Assembly: GCF_023343835.1 (NCBI RefSeq)
Contig: NC_064472.1
Span: 8,919,469 to 8,983,468 of the forward strand
Direction of reading: 5' to 3'
Length of the DNA stretch: 64,000 nucleotides
From: Lagopus muta
Taxonomy: Eukaryota > Chordata > Aves > Galliformes > Phasianidae
Part shown: in pieces, positions 22,601 to 32,518 of the stretch
How the letters are laid out: the number at the start of each line of letters is the position of its first letter
Position numbering within the stretch: position 1 is the stretch's first letter
Translations under genes and position numbers: made by a program
Notes under the pieces: generated by a model
Told to the model about the DNA's origin: nothing
The model's database searches: none
Seen by the model: the letters and a program-made list of their open reading frames with translations, nothing else

Positions 22601-25600
22601 GAAAGGGGCTGGGCATTGTGGTCTCCTGCCTCTATGGGGACAACCATTGGAGTGGCAGACCACAGCTCCACCCAGCTCCACACAAGCACAAACAACCTTG
22701 CACAGGTGTGCACAACCCTGCATCAGAGCACATGCAGTCCACATAGGTATGCAGAGCCCTGTACATGTATGCAAAAACGTCAGAAGTACAAGTCTCCACA
22801 TGGGTATACATAGCACCATATGGATTTATACAACCACAAATAGGCATGCGCAACCCTCTACATACACGCACAACCCCATGTGGGTGCAACTACTCCCTCT
22901 CAGCAGGCTTAACCCTGAACATGCATGCACAGCCCTGCATGGCAAGCACCCCATGTGAGCACACACATTCCTAATGGGGATGTACACCCCCAGATCAGAA
23001 CATAGACCCCCGAGTGGGGACAATCCCCTCACACACCTCCAGTAGCTGTCAGCCTTGCTCAGGGGGCAATTGTGCAACATGAGCAGCGGCTCCTGCTTGC
23101 AGTGACCTATGAGCAAGGACCCTTTTAATCGTGTTTGTATTGATATAATTAGTAACTCATTTAACGCCATCGATGTAACTATATTCCTCTATAAACACAA
23201 GTATTAAACTGTCAAGCCTGGGGATCAATATCCCACTGGTGCGCAGCTCTGCTCCACTGTACTGACCTCAGGACCCCATCTGTGAGGGCTCTGACCCCAC
23301 TCCCCCCCAGAAAAAGCCCACAGCCCCCAACATGAACCCAGCACAACTCTTGGGGTGTCCCTGTCCTGAACCCACTGCAGGTGCAGCTGTGGGCAGCCCT
23401 CTCCCTGTCTGCACCCCATTGCCATGGCGATGTCTTCATTCCTTAAGGAACGGGGATAACGGGGCTGCTCCAGGTTAAAGGGCAGCAGGTCGAACATGGC
23501 TTATTAAAAGGGTATGAATAGACCTCATGCCTCCCCTGCCACCTCACCACGATTAAATAACCTTGTTAGCACACTTGCTCACCCCAAAGGTGCCTCTCCC
23601 TGATCTGGGGGTGTAGGGACAGCGCAGACCCCATGGCCCAGCCCATCCTGCAGAAGAGGGAAGCAGGGAGGTGGCAGAGCCCCTCCATCCCCACAGCGCT
23701 GCCAAGGGAAGCATTCGCAGTGGGACCCCTGCTCAGCTGCCAGCTCCCACCAACAGCCAGGGCTCAGATCAGAATTTAATCCACTTAATATGGGCTGCAT
23801 CGATCCCGAACCCTGCTCGGCTTCCCCCCTGCCTCGCATCCCCCCAGCCCTCAGCCGCTTAATATGCACTGCATTGATTAGCCTCCCTGCTAATTTCTCC
23901 ATCTGTCCACTGCTCACACAGGGAGCAGAGATGTTCTTTCTGCACCCACCCTCTACCCTGGCATGCTGCGGGTGCTCATTTGTGGACCTTGGTCTCCTTT
24001 GGGGACTACACAGCCCTCTGGAGCATCACTGCACTACGGTCCCACTGTATTGTGCATAGTCAGGAACCTTGTACCTGGTTCCTATCTTGTGCCAATGGGG
24101 TGGGGGAGCCACTGGTGCCTCTGTTTACCCATGGGCTAAAGTCATGGACCCGGGGACTCTGGGCCCCCATGTTGGGGTTCCCCCCCCCCAATCCCATCTC
24201 ACTGCTGGGAGCAGCTCGCTCCCCGCCGGGCACCATCCAGCCCTGACCTTGCAGGCGCCTGGCCCCACGCCGTTAATAAGTTAATGGTTATGGGACGGCA
24301 CTGCCTGGACGCTGGCTGCATCCAAAAGTGCTGTCAGCTGCTGGGGGGCTGTGCACCAAACCCACAGCCCCCACTAGGGCCACACTGACCCCAGTGTCCT
24401 CACCTTCATCACTGTCCCACTATCACAGCCAGACATCCCCCACACTGGATCTCCCCAGCCTGTTCCAAGTGCTTCCCTTCAAGCCATTCACCGTGCTTAA
24501 TATTTAACGGGGCTTTACAGAGCAACAGGTTTAATCAGCGCTGATAGCGCGGCAGATCCGGCAGGCCATTAAAACCCCCTTCCCGCCACCACTGTTGGTC
24601 CTGGGGGAGCTGCCTGCTGCAAACATTAACCCAGTTTGGGGCAAGGTGAGGGATGTTTGCTTGTGGCACTGGCCTTGGGATGGCAGCCTCCTGCCATGAG
24701 GAGATGGGGACTCACGGGATCCCAGCCACGTCCTCAGCCCATTTAGCAGGAGGGGGAGAAATGAAGGCACAGAGCACCACAATGGCATGGAGGAAATGTG
24801 ATGCCATCGTGGCACCGTCACCACATCCCAGTCCTGGGGACTCTGGACGCGAGATACTGCTGTACCTGCTGTAGGGAATCTGTTTTAGCAGGGAGTTGGA
24901 CTAGATGATCTCTAGAAGTCCATTCCAACCCCTGCAGTTCTGAGACTCTGTGACACTGCAAGGTGGAGCAACCCAAGTAGTGCCCCATGCCCCTGTGAAC
25001 AGCCATGAGCACACCCGTGCATCCCTCGGTGCTCTCCATGCACGCACATTCACCTCCATGCACACGCTGCATGTTTTCACAGCCCCCTCCTGCTCACACA
25101 CCTCACACACACTCTCTGTGCACACACACCCTGTGCACACTCACACACCCCTTATACACATTTTCCTTGTGTACACTCACACCCCCACTACCCTTCAGTC
25201 CCAAATGTGCACTCACCCCACACACACCTGTATCTGCTCCCACACCCTTTCGCAGCTGCACACCACCCATAGGACTAGAACCCACCTCTCCGGGTTTGTA
25301 TGCTGCCCCACTGCAGCAGCCCCGCTTCCATCATTAACCTAATTAATGGATTAGTGGAGGTTGAAGCCGGCGAGGGGGTGCAAACCCACCACTTTCACCT
25401 GACTGCTGGCACAGAGCCGGGAGGGACGCACAGGGTCCTGCCAGCCTCATTTCAACCTTTTCTCCTTTCCCCGAGCTCGGGGACGTGGCTATCCCCACCT
25501 CCCCGAACACCCGTCCCCAGCTCCCGCGCTGCCCGCACTGCTGGCACCTTTCTTCTCACATCCTTGATTAGTTTTTACACCTCCTTCTCGGAGCCCCGAC

Positions 25601-28405
25601 GCCGAGCCCCAGGGAGCTGCAGTCTGGGAACTGAGGCTGTGGTGGCCAAGGGCGCTCCCCGCAACCCCCAGACCGCACCGGGCCGGTGTTGCACCCCCCC
25701 GGGGCACTGGGCTCCATGGGACAGAGGTTGAGCCACGGCACTCAGCCCCGCTCACTTCACAGCCCCTTCGCCGCAGGTGGTCCCGTCCCCACGTTTGTGG
25801 TTGGGAAACCTCCGGCAGCCGCGGCGAGGAGAGGATTCTGCGCCCTTGTGCCGCGGTGTAACCAGAGAGCCTGTAATTTAGACCGAGAGCCCCGCGGGGC
25901 TGCTCTGCACCTGGGTGGAGATGCACCGGGAGGAGGTCAGGGCGAGAGCCCCTTCACCGCAGGGGTCTCGCTGACCGTCCCAGACAGCGGGGAGAACTCT
26001 GGGACTTTGGTCCGTGCTTCTTTACCGAGCGGACACGAACGACTGCTGGGCTGATGCAAAGGGCAGGTAAGGGGTTTCCCGACCCGCCGATATCACAGCA
26101 GCCCGCAGAGCAAAGGTCCCTCTGCGCCCACAAACTGCGGGTGCCCCAAACCATTTCCCCTGCATGGGTTGCCCGAGCAAAGCGCTCGCTTCGCCCATTA
26201 ATCCTCACAAATCCTCTCCGCAGCCCCTTCCTCCCGGCCCCGAGCGGGGAACCTGTTCTCCAGGTCAGACACAGCCTGGAGGACGCGTCCCCTCCCGGAC
26301 AATGACAGAGGAGGGCCAGCTACCTCGCAGCTCCGGGGCACCGAGCCCTGCCCCAAACCGCAAAGCTCCTTTCCCCTCTTTCCGACTCATCCTATCTGAG
26401 GCACCCTCTGGCAATAAGTCCCTTTGTCCCTGTGCACCCGAGGGCACTGGAGGTAAGAGACGCACTTCTGTTTCCCAGGGCTGGATGGGAAAAGACAAGC
26501 TACCAGATGGAAAACCCACGAGCGGCAGCGACTCGTCTCTTTAGGGCTGAGTAGGAAGACGGGAGGAAGCCGGCGAGCCGGCGAGTTACAGTTATCACCC
26601 GTCCCGATGTTCTTTGTGATCTGTCCCCCCGTATTTACATGGCGATTTGCAGCCGCACTAACGAGGGGCAGGGCGCGGGGCCGAAGGAAGAGAGAAATGC
26701 CTGGGATGCTTTCTCTCTGCAAAGCTTCCCCGGGGCCGGGAGCGAGGGAGGAGCCGCGTCCCACCTCCCGCCTGAGCTCGGGAACCGGACAGTCAGCCTT
26801 TTTCAGCGCAGCGGGCTGTAACGTAACACTTCCCCGCCGAGCTACTCGACCTGTGCGGCGCACCCACCCTGGAGGTGGCCCACTGTGTATACCGTGGACC
26901 AGAACCATAATGAGCTGTGCAATATCTGAACACAAAGTCTGGCCCCTGTAGCCATTCTCATCCCCTCCTGGCTGAGGGTGTCCCTAAGTCCCCAAGCACT
27001 GGACATAAAGAACGCTTATCTGTCCCCCCGGCAGCACTACCACAAAAAGCCACACACCTCTGCACAGGGACATCTCAGCCCGCTCTGTCCCTTGGTGCAC
27101 CATCCCTGCCATGACCATCACCACGACTCCAGTGAGTTCACAGGATGTGCAAACCCGAGACAGAGCTGTGCAACCCACACTTGCATCCCTGCAGGAGCCT
27201 TGTGCAAAGTGAGGGTAGCACAACCCAGCAGGGGGGGAATATACAAGCGGGAATTAAACGCAGAGATCTTTTCTCCACCTCAGAGCCCACAGGCCCTATA
27301 ACCTTCCCAGGTCCCTGCAGAAACTCACAGGTGGGCACAGGGAAGTGCCAGATTCTGGGCACCCTGCTGTCCCCTGGGCACCCTCCCAACACCATGGGGC
27401 AGAAGGGGCTGGGGCTGTCCAAGCACAGTGGAGCTGGAGGAGAGTACAGGGAGCTGGGAGAAAGGCATAGGGGACACAAAGTCTGGGGAGACAAAGGAGG
27501 TGAGGCACGCCAGAGTGGGTTGGGATGGGTCTTGGTGGTGGGGATGGGGGTATGCAGAGCCCATTTGGGAAGCAACAAAGTATACGGTGGTGGGAAATGG
27601 GGAGCTCAACAGGATACTTGTTGGGGAGAGACAAGGTGCAGGGATGGCAGGTGTGGAACATCCATGGGGTGCCCATCTTGGGAAGGATGGTGATTCAGGA
27701 CAAGGGTGCTGGGGTGCACTAGCTGTACTTGTCCAGCATGCAGTTTGGAGGCAAAAGAGGGGGATTCGGGGAGGGTCCCAATGAAGGTGGTACAAAAATG
27801 ATATTTGGGGGCAATGGGAGATATAGCAAAAGTCTCCTTGGGTACAGTTGGAATGGGACTTGGGGGCAATGGGAGATATAGCAAAAGTCTCCTTGGGTAC
27901 AGTTGGAATGGGACTTGGGGGCAATGGGAGATATAGCAAAAGTCTCCTTGGGTACAGTTGGAATGGGACTTGGGGGCAGTGGGGTGGCTGGAGATCAGCT
28001 CTGGGATGGGGAGAAGGGAGTATAAGCGACATCTATCTGGGGAAAGCTGGAATCGGAGTTAAGGGGCACTGGGGAGTCATTGGGGATCAGCCTGGGGCTG
28101 GTGAAGCTGGCGCAGCAGATGCTTCCTACCTGCTTGAACTGCTCCTCGTAGGTCCACTCGTGGTGCGGCGGGGGTGGCGGGTCGCAGGGCTCCCCTTCCT
28201 CCTCCTCCTCCTCATCCTCCTCTTCCTCTTCCTCCTCCCCTGCTGCGGCGGCCAGCGGGCGTGGGCCAGGGGTCGGGCGGCGGCGGGGGGCGGCGGGCGG
28301 CAGAGCGGAGCCGGGACCAGGAGCGGCTTCGAACGGCGGCCGTCGGGGTGCGCCGTCGGGGCCGCGGGCCAGACGGGCCGCCTGCTGCCGCTGCAGGCTT
28401 TCCAT
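16685..28405 (-). CDS. ARID3C: AT-rich interaction domain protein 3C
   Basis: A nuclear DNA-binding regulator of the ARID3 (Bright/Dri) family that binds AT-rich sites. Seven coding exons, in transcript order: 28405-28130, 21440-21368, 18694-18511, 18417-18173, 18046-17789, 17632-17543 and 16827-16685. Sites are GT-AG and phases join, giving 422 residues (human about 412). The start MESLQRQQAARLA matches the family and has G at -3 and +4. Residues about 57-71 are a Glu/Asp run. HEWTYEEQFKQLYELD (about 82-97) leads into the ARID domain (about 93-190: FLDDLFSFMQKRGTPVNRIP, QVLDLYTLYRLVT, SAAFTLRTQYMKYLYPYECE), then SNRREGRRQ. The REKLES region follows (about 290-378: EQLRDKLE, EQQRLMQHALQHNLL, then SSINMSIEINGVVYTGVLFA). 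Intron 1 is 6.7 kb and intron 2 about 2.7 kb. Confidence 0.97.
19318..19351. repeat. Poly-T/pyrimidine tract in ARID3C intron 2
   Basis: A long T run with interspersed C (plus strand), about 650 bases from exon 3. Just before it, at 19073-19106, a short CCTGT/CCCAT pentanucleotide array is present. Confidence 0.6.
19700..20700. promoter_or_regulatory. Candidate conserved non-coding cluster in ARID3C intron 2
   Basis: Within a GC-rich intron this kilobase holds repeated AT-rich cores: CAATTAG and TTGATTAATGG (about 19725-19750), CTTAATTAG and GTTAATTAG (about 20037-20077), CCATTAATTAG, TTCATTAATCC, CTCTAATTAATAC and TTTTAATTG (about 20445-20580). TAATTA is the core for many homeodomains, and ARID3 proteins themselves prefer ATTAA-type sites. 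Conservation cannot be measured here; the call rests on composition and motif density. Confidence 0.45.
20765..20985. repeat. Degenerate short tandem repeat in ARID3C intron 2
   Basis: Variants of CGCTAATGGGCACTGCT recur about every 20 bases (GCTAATGGGCATC, ATCACCAATGGACACT, CGTTATTGGGCATC, CGCCAGTGGGCACTGC). It is a decayed minisatellite with no coding sense. Confidence 0.6.
22000..22215. repeat. GGACATGGGG-type degenerate repeat in ARID3C intron 1
   Basis: Recurrent GGACATGGGGA, GGGATGCAGGGAT and GGACGCGGGGACGC units form a purine-rich decayed minisatellite. Confidence 0.5.
22660..23030. repeat. CACAACCCTGCAT-type degenerate repeat in ARID3C intron 1
   Basis: Loose units of about 20-24 bases around GCACAACCCTGCAT and CATGGGTATACA recur across the stretch, with ACATGTATGC-type alternating purine-pyrimidine runs. 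Copies are highly diverged. Confidence 0.5.
23100..24570. promoter_or_regulatory. Candidate conserved AT-rich islands in ARID3C intron 1
   Basis: Several AT-rich islands interrupt GC-rich sequence: GATATAATTAGTAACTC (about 23141-23157), GATTAAATAACC (about 23552), CTTAATATGGGCTGCATCGA (about 23785) with a near copy about 75 bases further on, GTTAATAAGTTAATGG (about 24272), and CTTAATATTTAACGG with TTTAATCAGCGCTGATA (about 24495-24545). They look like regulatory islands. Function is inference. Confidence 0.4.
24866..24956 (+). repeat. CR1 LINE 3' tail in ARID3C intron 1
   Basis: It contains GTTGGACTAGATGATCTCTA, then CATTCCAACCCCTGCA and TCTGAGACTCTGTGA, the typical end of a 5'-truncated CR1, inserted antisense to ARID3C. 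Confidence 0.85.
25060..25240. repeat. CA-rich low-complexity tract
   Basis: Alternating CACACA runs (for example CACACACACCCTGTGCACAC) interspersed with CCCC and TCT. This is simple-sequence DNA in ARID3C intron 1. Confidence 0.7.
25420..26900. promoter_or_regulatory. CpG-rich stretch inside ARID3C intron 1
   Basis: About 1.5 kb of sequence is dense in CG dinucleotides (for example GAAGCCGGCGAGCCGGCGAG near 26565), well away from the exon 1 island at 28.1-29.2 kb. A TAATTA-bearing segment (CCTAATTAATGGATTAG near 25340) sits at its edge. It could be an internal promoter for a shorter ARID3C form or another transcript. I recognise no coding exon in it. Confidence 0.4.
27807..27983. repeat. 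Three identical 55-bp tandem copies in ARID3C intron 1
   Basis: Unit starts fall at 27807, 27862 and 27917, with a partial fourth at 27972. The three full copies, each starting GGGGGCAATGGGAGATATAG, appear identical base for base. This implies a recent expansion or an assembly artefact. The array is about 150 bases below the exon 1 donor. Confidence 0.95.
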
Positions 28406-29060
28406 CACCGCCGCCAGGCGCAGCCCCCCAGCCGCCCCGGGCCCCCGCGGCGGGGCGGCCGGCTGCGGGCACAGGGCACGGCCTCAGCACCGCCACCGGA
28501 GGAGCGGAAAGAGGAGGAGGAAGCACCCCACTCTCTTCGCCCCCACCCGTCCGGGGGCCCTGCCCCGAATTTGCCCGCAGACGGGGTTGGGGGTGTGGGG
28601 AGGGGGGAGGAGGCACCTCATCCTTGCGTCCCGGTACCCCTCGGGACGCATCCGAGCGGGGACCCCTGTCCCTGCCTTTCAGTCCCAAAAAGAGCCCGCT
28701 CCCACCGGGGAACCCCCACTCCTGGTACCACCCCCGCGGTCCTACTGGAGAGCCCCGTTCGCTTCCATCGGGGCGTCCCCACCCCGTTCCCCCGCGGCCC
28801 CGGAGCCCCTCCGGTCCGTCCCGTCGCGGCTCGGCCCTCACCGGGGCGGTTCTGCCCGCCAGGCTGGGGTTCTCCACCATACCGCCGGCTCCGAGCGCCG
28901 CCCGGGGCTCGCCCCGCCGTCCCGGGGGCACGGCGCTGCTCCGCCCGGCCCCGGCCCGCCGCTCACATGGCGCCGCGCCCGCCGATATTTCTTTTATTCC
29001 GCAGCAGATGAGGGTGGGTGGGATTTTTTTTTTCCCTCTTTTCTTTCTTTCTCTCTTTCT

Positions 29061-29092
<32 letters not shown>

Positions 29093-29250
29093 CCTTTCCT
29101 TGCAACAAGTGGCAGGCAGGCAGCAACACCCCTCCCCGCTCCCATTTGCTAGCGCACGTCAAGGGAGGCAGCCGGGGAGGGCCGGACCTGCGCAGCCCCA
29201 GGGGAGCCCCGGGACCGGCCCGCGGAGATCACAGAGCCCGAGGCTGCTAG
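28406..29250 (-). promoter_or_regulatory. ARID3C CpG-island promoter and 5' UTR region
   Basis: A very GC-rich segment upstream of the ARID3C start, continuing the island that covers exon 1. It lacks a TATA box. A pyrimidine tract including about 30 consecutive T (plus strand, about 29063-29092) sits some 660 bases upstream of the start codon. The transcription start cannot be fixed from sequence. Confidence 0.55.
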
Positions 29251-29830
29251 AGCGGCTGTGTGTGCGTGTGCGGGGATCTGTGCTCCTCTGTAGGAGTGTG
29301 CTCTGCTGCGTATGTGTATGGGTGCAGAAGGTTTCTGCCTGCACGCGTCTGCATGTTGCTTTGCCGGAAATCCGTGCATTCGTGCACGGCAAGAATAGTG
29401 AACACCGTGTATGTGTGTGTGTGTGATGTAGGGTGTCAGCACGCCTGTAGTTGTGTCTGAACTCCTTGTGTGTGTGTGAGTGTGCGGGGCAGTCTGTGCA
29501 GATGGTGTGTGTGTGCATGCACGTGGTGTTTAAGGTGTGCATTCACCCCACAGGAGCAGAGTGCATACATTGTGCAGAGTTGTTCACATGCACATGTGCA
29601 GCATTGTTGGAGGAGCTGAACATGAGTGCTTTGTGTGTGTGCTTTGTGTGTGCACACGTTTTCACACCGCTGGGGACAATGATGTGCCTACCTGGATGTG
29701 TTGGGGCTGGGTGTGTGCGGCTTGTGTGCTTATCTGCAGCGATCCATGTCGGGAGGGGTGGGCGTGTGCTCTATGTGCACAGGTAGGTGTGTACGCACGT
29801 GTGTCCGGGGGGGTGGGGTGCACCCTGTCA
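29250..29830. repeat. TG-rich simple-sequence region
   Basis: Repeated GTGTGTGTG runs with TGTGCATGCACGTGG-like alternating purine-pyrimidine sequence. It lies just beyond the ARID3C promoter island. Confidence 0.7.
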
Positions 29831-30980
29831 CTGGGCGGTACAAAGGGGGGGCTGAAGCCAGAGGCAATCGCCGAGTCCTGACCCGCAAAACGAGCCCTGC
29901 CCTTGGGCTGGGTCCAGGATCCGCAGCATCCCGCAGCCTCTACCCTTGCACTGCCGCTTTGTGCTGGGAGCAGCGGCAGCTCACCGCTGTGCTGCCCGGG
30001 GCTCGTGCGGCAGTGCAGCACTCCGACCCTGCAGGGCCCCCGGACGCTGTTTATCTTTGCACGGGAGATAAAGCAGCTGTCGGCCATCCTGTTTCGAGGC
30101 TGGACAGCTGTAGCCCGCCTCGGCCCATCCTTTCCCAGCACTTCCAGCACCAGATTATGGGCTGCAGCCCCTCTGTTTGGTGCACCCGAGGGTGCTGGCA
30201 CCCCCTGTGCTGGGCTGTGCCCATCCTCTTGTGCACCAGACTGACGTGCCCCCCATCACCTTATGGGGACTGTACCTGTTTGGACCTGCAAGGGCCGTGT
30301 TCCCTCCACCTGCTATGCATTGTACACTGCTGGGATCTGGCAGTGCTGGAGAGAAAAGAGAAATCCCCCAGAAAAATGTGTATCGATGGCTGCAGTGGAA
30401 GCAGCACAGGTAGATACTGTAGGTATAGAAGGGCACAGCAGACAGCAGAGTAGATTGAGAGATACTCTGAGCAGAGAGATACTGCAGGAGGAATCGGGAA
30501 ATAGATCCTGTGGGCTGATCAATACCCGCTGTGTGTGGAGGGACAGCAAGATAGAGCAGGCTGCAGTGTGAAGGTGCGTGTTGGGCAGCAAAGTGCATTT
30601 GTCCTGTGATGGCTCTGAGGAGCTGCAGCTGGACCCACATCACAGAGTCTCTTTGGCCACCTCTGAGGTGCCCTGGGATCCCCACTTGGCTTCTGTGTCC
30701 CAGAAGCTGCAGCCCTCCCACGTGTCTGGGTCACTTGGTGCTTGGGTGCAGGCAGCTGAAGCACTCTGAACACAATCCACAGCCCAGGACAGGGGCTGTG
30801 CTTGAGTCAGTGGTAGCAGGGGAGCGCGCACCCTGCCTCAGCTTCCCCATGTGAATCAAATGGTGGTTAAGGACAACCCTCACCAAAACCCCTTGAGCTG
30901 CTCCCTTCCTCTGCTGAACACACCTAGGGGTGATAAGGGCACCCCTGGGGCAGCCCCATGGGGACTCTTGCTCACCATGG
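29831..30980. other. Unannotated spacer between ARID3C and SIGMAR1
   Basis: Mixed-composition sequence without recognised exons or repeats. Two near copies of GTGCACC and GGTGTGC-type words occur at about 30180-30245 and look like low-complexity decay. Confidence 0.35.
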
Positions 30981-31205
30981 CATTATTGACACAGGTGCTA
31001 CTGAAAACACTGCTGAGATTGTTCACACTAATGTTATTTAGCAGCAATATTTCCGTAATAAAAGAAATCAATGGGCAAGAGAAAAGACCTGTCCAGAGCT
31101 TTGATTTTCTCATTTTAATGGCATACTTATTTACTCCCACCAGCGTGCCCATCGGATTTTCATTACGTGGCCTTCGCTGTAAGTGGAGCGGTATTGATAC
31201 GAGCT
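30980..31205. promoter_or_regulatory. Candidate conserved non-coding island
   Basis: A compact AT-rich block in GC-rich surroundings: GCATTATTGACACAGGTGCT, TGTTATTTAGCAGCAATA, CGTAATAAAAGAAATCAATG and CATTTTAATGGCATACTTAT. It lacks coding sense, and its composition and edges resemble a regulatory island. Conservation was not tested. Confidence 0.4.
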
Positions 31206-31264
31206 GCTGAGTTAGCGCCTTCCTGTGTGGGCCAGAGCAGGATCACTCATGTTCCTCGACAGGC

Positions 31265-31620
31265 CTGCGGAGCACACACATAAACACAGGCATGTGCACA
31301 TGTGTGCATGTACAGACACCTGTGAACCTGAATGGGGCACGTGCACAGAGGTGCACAAACGCACGCACACAGCTTCTCTGCCTACACACATCCATGCACA
31401 TGTGCTATGTGCTGTGCACCAGGATCCCCCCCGGCACCAGCCTTTCCTGACCAGATAGATGCATGCTTGCTCTGCATATGCATACATGTGCACACACCTG
31501 CCCTCTATCCACCTGCACGTTTTTAATCACACACACAACTATGCACAGCTAATGCACATCCACACAGAGCACTGCTTGCAGCCCTGCACATGTGTGCATA
31601 GCCCATGCACCCCAGGATCA
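31265..31620. repeat. CA-rich simple-sequence region
   Basis: CACACACA and TGCACATGTG words dominate. In sense it is complementary to the TG-rich block at 29.25-29.83 kb. Confidence 0.65.
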
Positions 31621-31776
31621 CCTTCCATGCTCTTCTCACACCCTTCTCTCCCCACACTCCTACCTATCCCTCTGCACTGTTGTGCCCCCACGGCTGTCCC
31701 CAAGGAGCCCCCAGACCCATATCTCATGCTGGGGGCTCTGCACACACCAGACACCCAAGCAGGTGGGATGATGATG

Positions 31777-31782
31777 TTTATT
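31777..31782 (-). terminator. AATAAA poly(A) signal of SIGMAR1
   Basis: On the minus strand GGCAGTAATAAACATCATC gives a canonical AATAAA about 740 bases past the SIGMAR1 stop. No better signal is seen between. Confidence 0.75.
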
Positions 31783-32518
31783 ACTGCCATCTCTTCCGGG
31801 GTGACAAAAGACAATGTAGCCCATGCACAGGGCTGCCAGTTGGAGGGATAAGGAGAGATGTACTGTAGGCTTCTGGCCTGGGGACACAGAGTATTTTGGG
31901 AACAGAACAGAGCTGGAAGCCCTCTGCTGAGCCCACACGGGCATCAGGCCGTGAGCAGAGTGCACACCCTCACTTGGCTGGGGACCTTGCTGGCTCTCAG
32001 CCAGGGGAAGTGTTTTGAGGGGCAAAGTCCCATCCTGAGCTGATTCAGAGTTTTGGACACCCGCAGACACTCAATATATGCACAGCCTGGAGGCCATGCT
32101 TGGTTAAGGCGACAGATTGTGGCTGTCCCCCCTGGGGGGAAAACAAGGGGGAGGCACAAGGAAGGGATCTCATCCACTCAAGGGGCAGGTGACACAGCGG
32201 GGATAGGTGCCAGAACAGACCTTCAGCACAGAGGCTGATCATCCCCATACTGCCTGGGCATCCTCCCCCGGTGCCTGGGGACACTGTGTGCTGCCAGCAC
32301 CTGGAAGCAACGGTGGGAGCTGCCAGCTGGACACTGTGCTCTGTGCTGACCACAGCCGCAGCTGCCTGCCAACCCAGATGGCACATGGGGAACCTCCCAG
32401 GGACTGCTTGGTGCTGGACGCACCAGCATCCTCATCCCCAGGTTGTGGGATCTGCAGCCCAGAGAGGGAGGAGGAGAAAGGGGGAGGAAGGCTGTTGGGG
32501 CACACTGTCCAGCCAGGC

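Noticed and set aside
22660-23030. Possible coding repeats with Cys/His-rich translations (such as those in the TG/CA tracts)
   Set aside because: Translations of TG/CA-rich DNA give CVCVC and HTHTH patterns in every frame and do not indicate a zinc-finger gene.
25060-25240. Possible CRISPR-like or satellite array in the CA-rich tract
   Set aside because: The repeats are simple dinucleotide-type sequence without spaced, identical units; CRISPR arrays are also not expected in a vertebrate genome.
26387-26935. A 182-codon minus frame in the CpG-rich part of ARID3C intron 1
   Set aside because: No domain or family resemblance and no convincing splice sites linking it to ARID3C.
27848-29250. 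Overlapping plus-strand open frames of 387 and 358 codons and a minus-strand frame of 316 codons
   Set aside because: All lie over the ARID3C exon 1 CpG island. Their proline/arginine/glycine-rich translations are products of GC content; only the minus frame MESLQRQQAARL matches a family.
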